Part shown: positions 44,166 through 54,288 of the stretch, in pieces | Numbering within the stretch: position 1 is the stretch's first letter | Layout: each line of letters begins with the position of its first letter | Origin: Nitrospira sp. | Lineage (GTDB): Bacteria; Nitrospirota; Nitrospiria; Nitrospirales; Nitrospiraceae | Assembly (NCBI GenBank): GCA_005116775.1 | Contig: SWDN01000015.1 | Location: 1 to 64,000, forward strand | Direction: 5' to 3' | DNA: 64,000 nt | Translations under genes and position numbers: made by a program | Notes under the pieces: generated by a model | Told to the model about the DNA's origin: nothing | The model's database searches: none | The model's input: the letters and a program-made list of their open reading frames with translations, nothing else

Positions 44166-45788
44166 TCAATCGGCATCTCGCCCCTTCATGGCAAACAATC
44201 CAGACGGCCGCCACTGCAGGAACAGAATCACCATCACGAGGATGAGGACCTTCCCGTACACGGCGCCGAAGCCAGGCTCGATTAGTTTGTTCAATCCGCC
44301 GATTCCCAGCGAGGCGACGATCGTGCCGGCCAGCTTCCCAACCCCGCCGGTGACCACCACCATGAAGGCATCGACGATATAGTTCTGACCGAGGCCTGGA
44401 TCGACATTCCCCACCATCGTGAGCGCCCAGCCCGCGATGCCCGCCAGCCCCGACCCGAAGGCAAAGGTGTAGGAATCGACTTTTCTGGTCGGGATGCCGA
44501 GACAGGCGCTCATATTCCGATTTTGGGTCACGGCCCGCACGCGTAATCCGAGATTCGATTTAAAGAGGGTGAAGTAAATCCCCAGCACGCAGACGATCGA
44601 GAGCGCGATGATGAAGATCCGGTTATACGGCAGGTAGACCCCGACCATGACTTGCGCGCCGCCTCGGAGCGGTCCTGGAGCGATCACAGCCGTGAGATCG
44701 CCGAAATAGACCCGGGCCGCCTGCATGAGGACCAAACTCACTCCCCAGGTTGCCAGCATGGTTTCAAGCGGACGTCCGTAGAGAAACCGGATGACCGTCG
44801 CCTCCAGCAGGAATCCTGAGCCGGCAGCCGCAAGAAACGCGACCGGCAATGCCACAAGAAAATACCAGCCAAAGACATCGGGCGAAAACCAGGACATGAA
44901 ACATTGCTGTGTGACAAACGTTGCATAGGCGCCGACCATCATCAGCTCGCCATGGGCCATATTGATGACGCCCATCAACCCAAACACGATCGCCAGACCC
45001 AGCGACATGATCAAGAGGATTGAACTAAGGCTGATTCCACGGAAGATCGTTTCAATCGCGTTCGCCCAGTCGCCCCAGGTTTCAATTCGGTCAATCGCGG
45101 CATCGGCGGCCTTCGCCATGGCCTTCTGCTGTTCGGTCGCTTCTGCTACAGCACCAGCCGCGACCAGTTCCTTCAAGGCGGGCACCCCATTCTGACTATA
45201 GAGTTCGCCGAGCATCTCAGCTGCGGCAGCTTTGATCGACGGGTCGTCCGATGCCAACTTGATCAGCGCCGAAGACTCTTCCATCGTATAGCGCACCCAC
45301 TTATTCGACTCATTCACCTTGGCGGCATCCAGCCACGGAATCGCCAAGGGATTCCCGGAGGAGCCGAGATCCGTCGCCGCCGACCGGCGAACATCGCTGT
45401 CGGGGCTGGCGAGTTTCGCCCGATTCTTGAGGAGATCCATCAGCGGCTTGATGGCCTGCCGGATGCCTCGGCTTGCATTGGCTCGGATCTCCTCCAACCG
45501 AGGAACCAGAGTGGCATCGCCCTGTTCGAGCAATAGACGAATTGCCGCGTTGCGGACGGATTCGTCCTCGCTGCTAACCTGGTTGAGCGCTTGTTCTAGG
45601 GAAGAAGAGACCGAGGGAGAAGAGACGGGAGGCCCATCCGCTGCGATCGTCCAACTCTGCCAGGAACACAACACCAGTCCTACCATACCGAGAACTGTCA
45701 CGAGGCGGCACAGAGATAGGGTCATGACGGTACATACTCCTTCACAAGACACACGAATAACGTAGACCTCCAGTCTCGCCAACTGCAT
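44166..45788 (-). CDS. urtB: Urea ABC transporter permease UrtB (start uncertain)
   Basis: VFGLMGVINMAHGELMMVGAYATFVTQQCF, TQNRNMSACLGIPTRKVDSYTFAFGSGLAGIAGWAL. Confidence 0.95.
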   Translation of the reverse strand: MQLARLEVYVIRVSCEGVCTVMTLSLCRLVTVLGMVGLVLCSWQSWTIAADGPPVSSPSVSSSLEQALNQVSSEDESVRNAAIRLLLEQGDATLVPRLEEIRANASRGIRQAIKPLMDLLKNRAKLASPDSDVRRSAATDLGSSGNPLAIPWLDAAKVNESNKWVRYTMEESSALIKLASDDPSIKAAAAEMLGELYSQNGVPALKELVAAGAVAEATEQQKAMAKAADAAIDRIETWGDWANAIETIFRGISLSSILLIMSLGLAIVFGLMGVINMAHGELMMVGAYATFVTQQCFMSWFSPDVFGWYFLVALPVAFLAAAGSGFLLEATVIRFLYGRPLETMLATWGVSLVLMQAARVYFGDLTAVIAPGPLRGGAQVMVGVYLPYNRIFIIALSIVCVLGIYFTLFKSNLGLRVRAVTQNRNMSACLGIPTRKVDSYTFAFGSGLAGIAGWALTMVGNVDPGLGQNYIVDAFMVVVTGGVGKLAGTIVASLGIGGLNKLIEPGFGAVYGKVLILVMVILFLQWRPSGLFAMKGRDAD

Positions 45789-45835
45789 TCGCCCTCGTAG
45801 AGAGGGCTGCCGACAGCCCCCTCTAACGCGCGATC

Positions 45836-47224
45836 CTATTTTTGATAGGTCCCTTGATGACCGACCCAGTCGCAGCCCTTGTCTGGATTGGTAAATTCGC
45901 TCCAGGGTTCCGGCTTCACCAGTCCCGGTGAACGGGAAACCACCTTGAACTGCCCGTCCGCCAGGATCTCACCGATGAGCACCGGTCTATAGGTGTGGTG
46001 ATTGGCAGCATCCATCATAATCTCGCCGCCCGGCGCCAGGAACTTGCTGCCATAGACCGCCTTTCGGACCTTGTCGACATCAGCCGTCCCGGCCTTTTCG
46101 ACTGCTTGCTTCCAGATATACACACCAAAATAGGCGGCTTCGATCGGATCGTCCGTGACCCGCTTGTCTCCGTCCGGCAGGTTGTTCTTCTTACAGTAGG
46201 CCTTGAAATTCGCCACGAACTGCTTATTTTGCGGCGTATCCACGCTTTGATAATAGTTCCACGCAGCCAGATGCCCGACCAGCGCGGACGTGTCCATCCC
46301 GCGCAACTCGTCTTCCGCCACGCTGAAGGCCATGATTGGAGCGTCTTCGGCCCGCAACCCTTGGTTCGCAAACTCCTTGTAGAACGGCACGTTGCTGTCG
46401 CCGTTGATCGTGCTGATCACGGCGGCCCCTCCGCCTGCGGCGAATTTTTTCAGCTTGCCGCAGATGGTTTGGTAGTCCTGATGGTGGAACGGCGTGTACT
46501 CTTCCATAATCTTGTCCGCCGGGACTTTCTTCGCCAGGAGCATCGCTCTCAAAATCTTGTTAGTGGTGCGAGGATAGACGTAATCGGTCCCGAGCAGATA
46601 GAACTTCGTAAACCCGCCACCCTCTTTGCTCATCAGATAATCCACCGCCGGCACAGCCTGCTGGTTCGGCGCCGCTCCCGTGTAAAAGACATTGCGCGAA
46701 CATTCTTCTCCCTCATACTGCACGGGATAGAATAGTAAGCCGTTGTTCTTCTCGAACACCGGCAGAACGGACTTGCGGCTGACCGAGGTCCAACAGCCGA
46801 AGGTGACCGAGACCTTATCCTGCAGCAGCAGCTGCTTGGCCTTTTCGGCAAAGAGATCCCAATTCGAGGCTGGATCGACGACGACCGGCTTGATCATCCG
46901 GCCCATCACCCCGCCTTTGGCGTTGATCTCTTCCACCGCCATCATCACTGTGTCGCGGAGCGACACTTCGCTGATGGCCATCGTGCCGCTGAGCGAATGC
47001 AGGATACCGATCTTGATCGGCTCCTTATCCGCCGCATAGGACAGGGCCCAGTTGCCCAGGTTGCCGAGCAAAGCGGCAACCCCTATGCCGGCCACGACCT
47101 TGCCGCCTTTCACCAAAAGCTCACGCCGCGAGGAGCCCGCCTCAGGCGCAGCATCCGTACCCGGCTCAGCCGGGTTGTTCTCGTCGGGTTTGTTCGTTGC
47201 CATGATCGGACTCCTTTCACTCAC
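45836..47224 (-). CDS. urtA: Urea ABC transporter substrate-binding protein UrtA
   Basis: IKIGILHSLSGTMAISEVSLRDTVMMAVEEINAKGGVMG, FGCWTSVSRKSVLPVFE, LLFYPVQYEGEECSRNVFYTGAAPNQQ. Confidence 0.96.
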   Translation of the reverse strand: MSERSPIMATNKPDENNPAEPGTDAAPEAGSSRRELLVKGGKVVAGIGVAALLGNLGNWALSYAADKEPIKIGILHSLSGTMAISEVSLRDTVMMAVEEINAKGGVMGRMIKPVVVDPASNWDLFAEKAKQLLLQDKVSVTFGCWTSVSRKSVLPVFEKNNGLLFYPVQYEGEECSRNVFYTGAAPNQQAVPAVDYLMSKEGGGFTKFYLLGTDYVYPRTTNKILRAMLLAKKVPADKIMEEYTPFHHQDYQTICGKLKKFAAGGGAAVISTINGDSNVPFYKEFANQGLRAEDAPIMAFSVAEDELRGMDTSALVGHLAAWNYYQSVDTPQNKQFVANFKAYCKKNNLPDGDKRVTDDPIEAAYFGVYIWKQAVEKAGTADVDKVRKAVYGSKFLAPGGEIMMDAANHHTYRPVLIGEILADGQFKVVSRSPGLVKPEPWSEFTNPDKGCDWVGHQGTYQK

Positions 47225-47298
47225 AAGTAAGTGTTGTGTCAGCTCGACCGAAAGAACACGTCGCTATAAAACTTCTCTCAACCACCCCACTGTTTTAA

Positions 47299-47485
47299 TA
47301 CTGTAGTTGCAACGCCAGATTGAAAGAATCTTGATGCGGACCTCCCGCAATGGCGCCGCGTGTCGTAGGCCCACCAGCAGGGGCCAGACTGCCAGTCCGC
47401 CAGAATGCCGAGATGCGGGCATTGTGACCGCTAATGACGTAGTTCGTGCCAAATTCAAATTCATCGAGTGCGCTGGTGCCCTAGG
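47299..47485 (-). pseudogene. C-terminal remnant of an OprP/FmdC-like porin upstream of urtA, boundaries approximate
   Basis: Own minus translation, stop then GTSALDEFEFGTNYVISGHNARISAFWRTGSLAPAGGPTTRGAIAGGPHQDSFNLALQLQY*. Confidence 0.65.
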
Positions 47486-47619
47486 TCTGTGAGGCAATCT
47501 CCCTAGGCAAGACGGGCGAGGTAAGAAGACTGAAGGTTAGGGCGAGGCTGAAGGCTGAAGTGTTCGGAATTTCGAACTCCGACCTTCAGCCTTCAGCCTT
47601 CGAGTCACGCCTATCGCAC

Positions 47620-48264
47620 TTACTCCGATGCCAGAAGTCCATGGACAAGGGCATACTTTGTCAGCTCCGCCGTCGTGTGAAGATCGAGCAGCCCCATGAT
47701 CTGCGATTTATGAAACTCGACGGTCTTTGGTGAAAGAGTAAGGATCGACGCAATCTCTTTGACTGTCTTCCCTTCAGCGACGAGCTGCAAGACTTCTCGC
47801 TGGCGCGCAGTCAAGGACTTGTCCCTCAACACCGCCGGCATCCTCCCTGTAATAGCCGACTGCACCAGACCTTTGGCGACCAAGGGAGTCACATAGCATT
47901 GTCCGGTCATGACTGATTGGATAGCTTGGAGCAATTCTGACCCGGCGGATCGTTTGAGCAGATAGCCGGAGGCGCCAGCCTTGAACGCTTCATTCACATA
48001 GGCTTGATCGGCGTGCATCGTCACGAAGATCAGCTTGGTGCGAGGCAATATTTTTTTCAACCTCCTCGCGGCATCGATCCCATTGAGCTCCGGCATCGAG
48101 ATATCGAGAGTGGCAATGTCCGGTTGAAGTTCCTGGGCCATTCGAAGCAACGTACGGCCATCCTCCGCCACGCCGACGATCTCACATTCATCTTCCAAGA
48201 GCTTCCGGAACCCGTCCAATACCAGCGTATGGTCGTCGCCCAACAGAACTCGAGGCTTACTCAT
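47620..48264 (-). CDS. NarL/FixJ-family response regulator
   Basis: RVLLGDDHTLVLDGFRKLLEDE; LTARQREVLQLVAEGKTVKEIASILTLSPKTVEFHKSQIM. Confidence 0.95.
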   Translation of the reverse strand: MSKPRVLLGDDHTLVLDGFRKLLEDECEIVGVAEDGRTLLRMAQELQPDIATLDISMPELNGIDAARRLKKILPRTKLIFVTMHADQAYVNEAFKAGASGYLLKRSAGSELLQAIQSVMTGQCYVTPLVAKGLVQSAITGRMPAVLRDKSLTARQREVLQLVAEGKTVKEIASILTLSPKTVEFHKSQIMGLLDLHTTAELTKYALVHGLLASE

Positions 48265-50498
48265 ATCGCCCCCTCTGGAACGAGCACTACCACTTGCACC
48301 TTCGTTCCCTTCCCCACTGCGGACACGACATGCAAGTTCCCCTGAACCAACGCGACTCGCTCTTTCATGCCGAGCAGCCCCAGCCCATGCGATCCGTTCC
48401 TCGGTTGGTCCGAATCGAACCCCACTCCATTATCTGTAATCGTCATCACCAGCTCAGTGTGATTTCCGGTCAGTTCCACATCGACGCGAGTGGCCTCTGC
48501 ATGGCGAACCACGTTGTTGAGACTTTCTTGCGTGACGCGATAGAGACAGCTCGCGATCTCCTGAGGGACGGTTGGAGGCATATTCCTGTGTCCAAAGCTC
48601 CCTTGGATATGGCTTCGAGCGGTGACGTCTTCCACCAACCGTTGCAACGCGATCGGAAGGCCGAGGTCATCGAGAATGGAGGGGTGAAGCTGATAGGCCA
48701 AGTGCCGCACCACATCGGACAACTCCACAACCCGATCTTGTATCTCTTGGACGGCCCGGCCCACGTGATCTGTTGGGGAATCAAGCCTGCGTCCCACCGC
48801 TTCAATATCCATGGCAAGAAGCGCGAGCCGTTGATTGATGTCATCGTGCAAATCGCGTGAAATTCGGCGACGCTCATCTTCCTGTACACGCAACAACTCG
48901 AATGCCAACTTCTGCAAGTCTTGCCTGCTGCGCTCAAGCGATACCTGAGTCTGTATCCGCTCGGACACTTCCGCAACCAGTGACTCGTTCACGGTGGCCA
49001 ATTCCTCTGTTCTCGCCTGCACACGCCTATCCAACGCCTCATTGAGCCGTTGCAGCTCCTCTTCGTGCGCGCGGCTCTGCTGCTCCGTCAGCCTCCGCGC
49101 CGAGATATCCCGCACGAACGCGCTGAACGTGTAGACGCTTCCTTGCCCCAAGGATGGGGAAATGGCCAACTCTATCGGAATCTCTCGCCCATCGCGATGC
49201 ATGCCTGTGATTTCGACCCTGGTGTTCAGGATCGGTCCTACGCCGGTCGCGAGGAAGCGACGTAATCCCTGCTCATGGGCTTCCTGATGCTGCGCAGGGA
49301 TAATCGTCGCGGAGAGGGGCCGCCCGATGGCCTCTTGCCTGGGCCAGCCGAATATCTGTTCCGCTTGAACGTTCCAGTCGGTGATCGTGCCGACGGCATC
49401 CATCCCGATAAAGCCATCGAGCGCCATTTCGACAATGTTCCGCGTGTGCGCCTCGCTCTTACGCAACGACGCTTCAGCATCCCTGGCAAGCGCACGCTCC
49501 TGCTGCGCCCGCCGATATTCCTTCTTCACGCGGGTCACGGTCCATACTAGGAGACCAAACGCCGGAACCACCACGGCGCCGCCAGCCAGGCCAAGATTCC
49601 AGAGGACTTCTCGAATCGGCGCCAGCACATCGCGCCGATCCATGCGCATGAGCACCGTCCAGTGCAGACTCTCAACACTGCCATCATGGCTCAGTGTTCT
49701 GGCATAGCCGGTAATGACCGGCACATGGCGACGCTTGTGCTCTTCCTCGACGTAGCCGAACAGAGACTGTTCGCTCAACAGCACCGACGGAAGGCGAAGT
49801 TGTTTGAGATTGACGTTGCCTTTGTGGTCGAGATCGGAGTCGATAAAAGCAATCCCCTTCTCGGTCAGAAACTGGTATTCCAAGGCGCCCCAAAATCCTT
49901 CCCGCTGCCGAAACGCCAGAAGGGTCCTCGTCATGACGTCTTCAAGTCCTGGAATCCCCACCCTTGTCGTCACCACCCCCTGGAATTCCCCGCGTGGGCC
50001 GGTGATGGGAGCTGTCACGGCTATGGCGTCAGGACCACCCATCACTGCGAATGGCTCTACGTCCCCCATATGAACCCCTTGCCCTTTGCGCACGGCTTGA
50101 AACCAAGACTCGGAGCTGTAGTCGCGTCCCACCGTGTCCGGGTCTGTGGCGACGACAATCTTTCCTCGCTCGTCTGTCGCGCCAATCCATAAATAGTCCG
50201 GGTACGCGGCCCTCACCCCTGCGATATAGGCCGACTGAAATTCCTGATTGTTCGATTGCACGCTGAACGTCTTCGCCATCATCAGCACATCGCCGTGCCG
50301 TTCAACGAGGAATCGATCCAGCTTGTCCGAGACTTCAGCGGCTGTTTGAGCGAGGGTTTCGCCTGCTGTCGCCACCATGCGGGTTTCGACATAACGGAAC
50401 GCCAGTGTGCCGATGGTCAACATGACAACCGTCAGCACGCCGATAAGGACCGGCAGCCAGGAATAGGGGCGAGGAGCCGTGGCTTCAGGCATGGTCAT
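48261..50498 (-). CDS. Sensor histidine kinase: Cache-like periplasmic sensor, PAS, NarX-type kinase
   Basis: DYLWIGATDERGKIVVATDPDTVGRDYSSESWF; PAS DGFIGMDAVGTITDWN; EDERRRISRDLHDDINQRLALLAMDIE; ITDNGVGFD. Confidence 0.92.
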   Translation of the reverse strand: MTMPEATAPRPYSWLPVLIGVLTVVMLTIGTLAFRYVETRMVATAGETLAQTAAEVSDKLDRFLVERHGDVLMMAKTFSVQSNNQEFQSAYIAGVRAAYPDYLWIGATDERGKIVVATDPDTVGRDYSSESWFQAVRKGQGVHMGDVEPFAVMGGPDAIAVTAPITGPRGEFQGVVTTRVGIPGLEDVMTRTLLAFRQREGFWGALEYQFLTEKGIAFIDSDLDHKGNVNLKQLRLPSVLLSEQSLFGYVEEEHKRRHVPVITGYARTLSHDGSVESLHWTVLMRMDRRDVLAPIREVLWNLGLAGGAVVVPAFGLLVWTVTRVKKEYRRAQQERALARDAEASLRKSEAHTRNIVEMALDGFIGMDAVGTITDWNVQAEQIFGWPRQEAIGRPLSATIIPAQHQEAHEQGLRRFLATGVGPILNTRVEITGMHRDGREIPIELAISPSLGQGSVYTFSAFVRDISARRLTEQQSRAHEEELQRLNEALDRRVQARTEELATVNESLVAEVSERIQTQVSLERSRQDLQKLAFELLRVQEDERRRISRDLHDDINQRLALLAMDIEAVGRRLDSPTDHVGRAVQEIQDRVVELSDVVRHLAYQLHPSILDDLGLPIALQRLVEDVTARSHIQGSFGHRNMPPTVPQEIASCLYRVTQESLNNVVRHAEATRVDVELTGNHTELVMTITDNGVGFDSDQPRNGSHGLGLLGMKERVALVQGNLHVVSAVGKGTKVQVVVLVPEGAI

Positions 50499-50699
50499 AT
50501 TCCTTTTCGCTCATTGCGCCATCACATCAGGCATAACGAGACGATTCACTGACCAACATCCATGACACGCCTCGATACACAGAGCAGGAATATTCAAATC
50601 CATGCCCGTGAACGATGTTCGTGCCTTGCGCTCGGAGTACCGCGAAGAGCTTTGCTGTGGCAGGGGGAAAGGCCCTTCCGGTCATCCGTCTGTGCCGAC

Positions 50700-50760
50700 A
50701 GGACGCCATTGTCCTTTTCTTATATTCCGGCTGAATCGATGGACGTCGTTGTCCATCGAC
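50700..50760 (-). ncRNA. Dual hexaloop hairpin module in the kinase leader, candidate ANTAR target
   Basis: Minus strand GTCGATGGAC-AACGAC-GTCCATCGAT (50760-50735) and AGGAC-AATGGC-GTCCT (50715-50700); loops 40 bp apart. Confidence 0.7.
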
Positions 50761-50784
50761 TCGACCTGTGCAATTGAGGGGTGT

Positions 50785-50813
50785 ATCTTCGGAGTCTCCT
50801 GCTCTCCTGTCAA
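50785..50813 (-). promoter_or_regulatory. Possible sigma-70 promoter for the kinase leader
   Basis: Minus strand TTGACA (50813-50808), then about 17 bp and GAAGAT; -10 is weak. Confidence 0.45.
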
Positions 50814-50829
50814 GTGGTCGCTGTTCGGT

Positions 50830-52178
50830 TGTAGATAGCACATCATCTGTCCGGTTTAGGGTGGTCCCTCTAGGAGGGCCACTATGACGCGGGCACGGGT
50901 ACTACAGGAGGTGAGACAGATGCGGTTCGAGGAGCTCTATGAGCGGCGGCAGCAACGGATCTTGACGATGGCGGAGGCTGGCGAGATGCTGGGCGTAACC
51001 GAGCGGACCTTTCACCGCTGGAGTGGGCGCTATCATACGGAGGGGGCCGAGGGGTTGCAGGATCGACGGATCGGCCGGCTCTCGGGTCGCGCGGTGCCGG
51101 TCGACGAGGCGTTGCGTATGGTGACGTGGTATGAGACCCGGTACACCGGCTGGACCGTGAAGCATTTCCATGAGCGCTGGCAGACCGAGCATGGCGGGAG
51201 GCGGTCGTATAGCTGGGCCAAGAAGACGTTACAGGCCGCGGGACATGTGGTCCGGGCGCCCCGACGAGGGGCCCATCACAAGAAGCGACCTCGCAAACCC
51301 TTGCCGGGCATGATGCTGCACCTAGACGGCTCGACCCATGAGTGGGTGCCCGGCTGTCAGTGGGATTTGATCGTGACGCTGGATGATGCGACCAGCGAGC
51401 TCTATTCCGCTTTCTTCGTCGAAGAAGAAGGGACCCTGAGTAGCCTGCGCGGTCTGCGGGAGGTCATCGGGACGAAGGGGCTATTTAGTTCGCTCTATAC
51501 GGATCGGGGCTCCCACTACTGGCACACCGACGAGGCTGGAGGGAAAGTAGACAAGACCCGGCTGACGCAGGTGCATCGCGCCTTGCAGCAGTTGGGGGTG
51601 ACGCTGATTCCGGCCTATTCACCGGAAGCACGAGGCCGGTCGGAGCGCGCCTTCCGGACCCTACAGGACCGGCTGTCCAAAGAGCTGGCCCTGGGGGATC
51701 ACCGAGATGGCGGCGGCCAACCGGTACCTGACCGAGCGGTTCCTCCCCCAGCATAACAAGCGGTTTATGGTGCGGGCGACCGAACCGGGCACCGCCTTTA
51801 TCCCATTGGTCGGCCCGCACCTCGCCGAGATCCTCTGTGTGCAAGAGGAGCGGGTCGTGGCCAAGGACAACACCGTGCGGTATCAGGGCCTGAGCCTGCA
51901 GATTCCGCAGGATCCGCATCGGTTCCATTATGTGCAGGTCACGGTGCGGGTCCACGCCTATCCGGACGGGACCTTGGCCGTGTTCCATGGCCCCCGGTGT
52001 TTAGCCCGCTACCACGCGGAGGGCCAGCTGATCGAGACCGGACAGGCCCACCCAGGCCCGACCCACAGTCGAACGTTCCGCCGATCGTTCATCCTAGGCC
52101 AACGGTACGCGACAGAATTTCGGCGCACGGCTGAAAGACTCGAAGAGAAGAACCGGACAAGTTAACTTGCTATCTACA
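50830..52178 (+). mobile_element. IS1202-like (ISNCY) insertion sequence, 1349 bp
   Basis: Ends TGTAGATAGCA..TGTCCGGTT in inverted orientation; flanked by identical 16-bp GTGGTCGCTGTTCGGT (50814-50829 and 52179-52194). Confidence 0.85.
50884..52165 (+). pseudogene. IS1202-like transposase with a frameshift at about 51690-51700
   Basis: Frame 1 ends LSKELALGDHRDGGGQPVPDRA; the other frame continues PWGITEMAAANRYLTERFLPQHNKRFMV; GGGGG run at the shift. Confidence 0.8.
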
Positions 52179-52260
52179 GTGGTCGCTGTTCGGTCACTCT
52201 CGTGGAGGGATGCCGGTGTCCTCGCCCAATCAGTTATGCTAGACTACCCATCGGCATACA

Positions 52261-53202
52261 TTGTACGAGTCGGCTATGTCTCATTATCCACGGTTCGCGT
52301 ATCTCCTCTTTGCCGGAATGACTCTGGTCTTGTCTGCCTGCGCGACGGGACCTGATCTAGACCTCACGCTCCATGAGTCCGATCGCGGAACGGTGTACGT
52401 GGAACGGATTCCCGATCGGTCTTTTCAAGCCGCCCACCCCGTTACAGTATCGGCAGAGACGATGGCTCGTGTCCTTCGTGGTATCGTCGTCCAAGATGGC
52501 CGAGGGATCGTGGGGAAGCCGGCCGTCGGCAAACCGGAGGCCGTTCGAGCATTTGGGGACGACGATGTTGAATACCTGGCTCCGCTCCTGGCCGAAGGGC
52601 TCACCAGAGCCGCATCGGACCAACAGGTCGGCTTTCGTGTCGTCAAAATCGGCGCACCGACCCAATTGCAATTCGCCGGAGCGGTCTTTTGTGTATCCGA
52701 TGTCCGTTCCCCCGGTGTCTGTGAGTCAGAACAGTCAGAGGCAAAAACATCCATTGAAGCGACGGGTGGTTCGCTCTATGCCTACAATCGATCGCTGTAT
52801 CTAACCTTGACCGAGTATCGCCACCGGACCGATCGAACCGAATCGACAAGCATGGCTCATCGGCAACCTTTCAATCTATCCGGATTGTCCAACCGCACGG
52901 TGCACTTCATCCCGGAATCCGCAAAACGGCCGGATACCTATCGAACCGCGCGCACAACGGACGCCACTCTCATGATCGACTACAGCCTACTTGCCACTAT
53001 GCCTGCTGCATTGGATCTGCGACCGACGTCTGCTCAATCGCCGATGCCTACGAAGGGAGCTCCCACTCAACGAGATGCCGATGTGGACGAGCTTCGGAAG
53101 GAGATGCAAGAGATCAAGAAGAAGCTTGCCGACCAAGAAGAGGAGCGGATACGTTCCACCTCCTCAACCGCTCCAAAGCCTGCACCTCGATCGACTCCTT
53201 AG
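52261..53202 (+). CDS. Putative lipoprotein, paralog 2 of the family
   Basis: LSAC lipobox; RGTVYVERIPDRSFQAAHP, LAPLLAEGLTRAASDQQVGFRV, GSLYAYNRSLYLTLTEYR, ESAKRPDTYR, C-terminal coiled coil. Confidence 0.78.
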   Translation: MYESAMSHYPRFAYLLFAGMTLVLSACATGPDLDLTLHESDRGTVYVERIPDRSFQAAHPVTVSAETMARVLRGIVVQDGRGIVGKPAVGKPEAVRAFGDDDVEYLAPLLAEGLTRAASDQQVGFRVVKIGAPTQLQFAGAVFCVSDVRSPGVCESEQSEAKTSIEATGGSLYAYNRSLYLTLTEYRHRTDRTESTSMAHRQPFNLSGLSNRTVHFIPESAKRPDTYRTARTTDATLMIDYSLLATMPAALDLRPTSAQSPMPTKGAPTQRDADVDELRKEMQEIKKKLADQEEERIRSTSSTAPKPAPRSTP

Positions 53203-53356
53203 CTCGCGGCTCTCAATCTTCCCTGGCAGACCGAATCTATTCCCTGTGAAAACCTCTTCATCGATCAGCTTCTGTCGAGCGCATCAGAGAGTCTTTGGCG
53301 AAGAAGGATTGCCTGGTGACTTCAGCGGGTGACACAGGCTTATCGGCTGATAGCCT

Positions 53357-54253
53357 GTGTCGATTATGCTAGACTGCGGGGCGATCCACCTTTCAAGGCC
53401 TACGATGTCTCATCGTCCACGACTCGCTCTTGCCCTACTGACTGGAATTACCTGGGCCTTGTCTGCTTGCGCGACAGGACCTGAGTTGGACCTCAGAATA
53501 CATGAGTCAGACCGCGGAGCGGTGTACGTGGAACGAATTCCCGATCGTTCGTTCCAAGCCACTCACCCCATCACGGTATCGGTAGATACGATGGCCCGGG
53601 TTCTTCGCGGCGTGGCCGCCAAGGAGAACCGAGGGCTATTCGGAAACTTGATCATTGGACGGCCGGAAGCCGTTCCGGTATTTAGGGACGAGGATGTTGG
53701 GTTCCTGGCGCCGCTCCTCGTTGAAGGACTCGCTAGGGCTGCATCGGACCAGCAGGTAGGATTTCGCGTCGTTCAACCGGAGGTGACGGAATCGACACGA
53801 GGCTCACTCTATGCTTCACGACAGTCCCTGTACCTGACTGTACCCTGGCTCATCTCACTCTCCAGGAATGGAGCCGACGAGCCAACGCTACCACCCACCG
53901 TTATCTTTACCCCTGAGTCGGCAAAACGGCCGGACAGTTATCGTGACGCGTGCTCGACCGAAATGACACTGGTCATCGACTATGGCCTACTCGCGTCACT
54001 CTCCGCCGATTCAGAGGCGCCATCACCAGTTCACGTCCTCACCGGTGAACCAGCGGCTCTGACTGGACGAACCACCGCTCCGGCGCCGACAACGGAGACA
54101 CTGCAAACGCCTACTCAGCCTAGCGAGCGTGAATGGAATGACATGAGAAAAGAGCTGCGCGATCTCAAACGGCAGTTAGCCGGGCAGGAAGCTGAACGAA
54201 CGCCGCAGAAGCACAATGGATCTTCCAAGCAGACCCAGCCGGTGACTCCTTAA
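53357..54253 (+). CDS. Putative lipoprotein, paralog 3 of the family; start may be the internal MSHRPRL
   Basis: LSACATG lipobox; RGAVYVERIPDRSFQATHP, LAPLLVEGLARAASDQQVGFRV, ESAKRPDSYR, LVIDYGLL. Confidence 0.78.
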   Translation: MSIMLDCGAIHLSRPTMSHRPRLALALLTGITWALSACATGPELDLRIHESDRGAVYVERIPDRSFQATHPITVSVDTMARVLRGVAAKENRGLFGNLIIGRPEAVPVFRDEDVGFLAPLLVEGLARAASDQQVGFRVVQPEVTESTRGSLYASRQSLYLTVPWLISLSRNGADEPTLPPTVIFTPESAKRPDSYRDACSTEMTLVIDYGLLASLSADSEAPSPVHVLTGEPAALTGRTTAPAPTTETLQTPTQPSEREWNDMRKELRDLKRQLAGQEAERTPQKHNGSSKQTQPVTP

Positions 54254-54288
54254 GACCTGCCCCGGGGATAGGCGACGCTCTTCTTCTG

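Noticed and set aside
30727-50752. ACGYCRTTGT motifs interpreted as DNA operators for the NarL-type regulator
   Set aside because: The flanks differ between sites but remain self-complementary, and one pair is G-U only on the minus strand, which fits RNA hairpins better than a fixed DNA operator; not fully excluded
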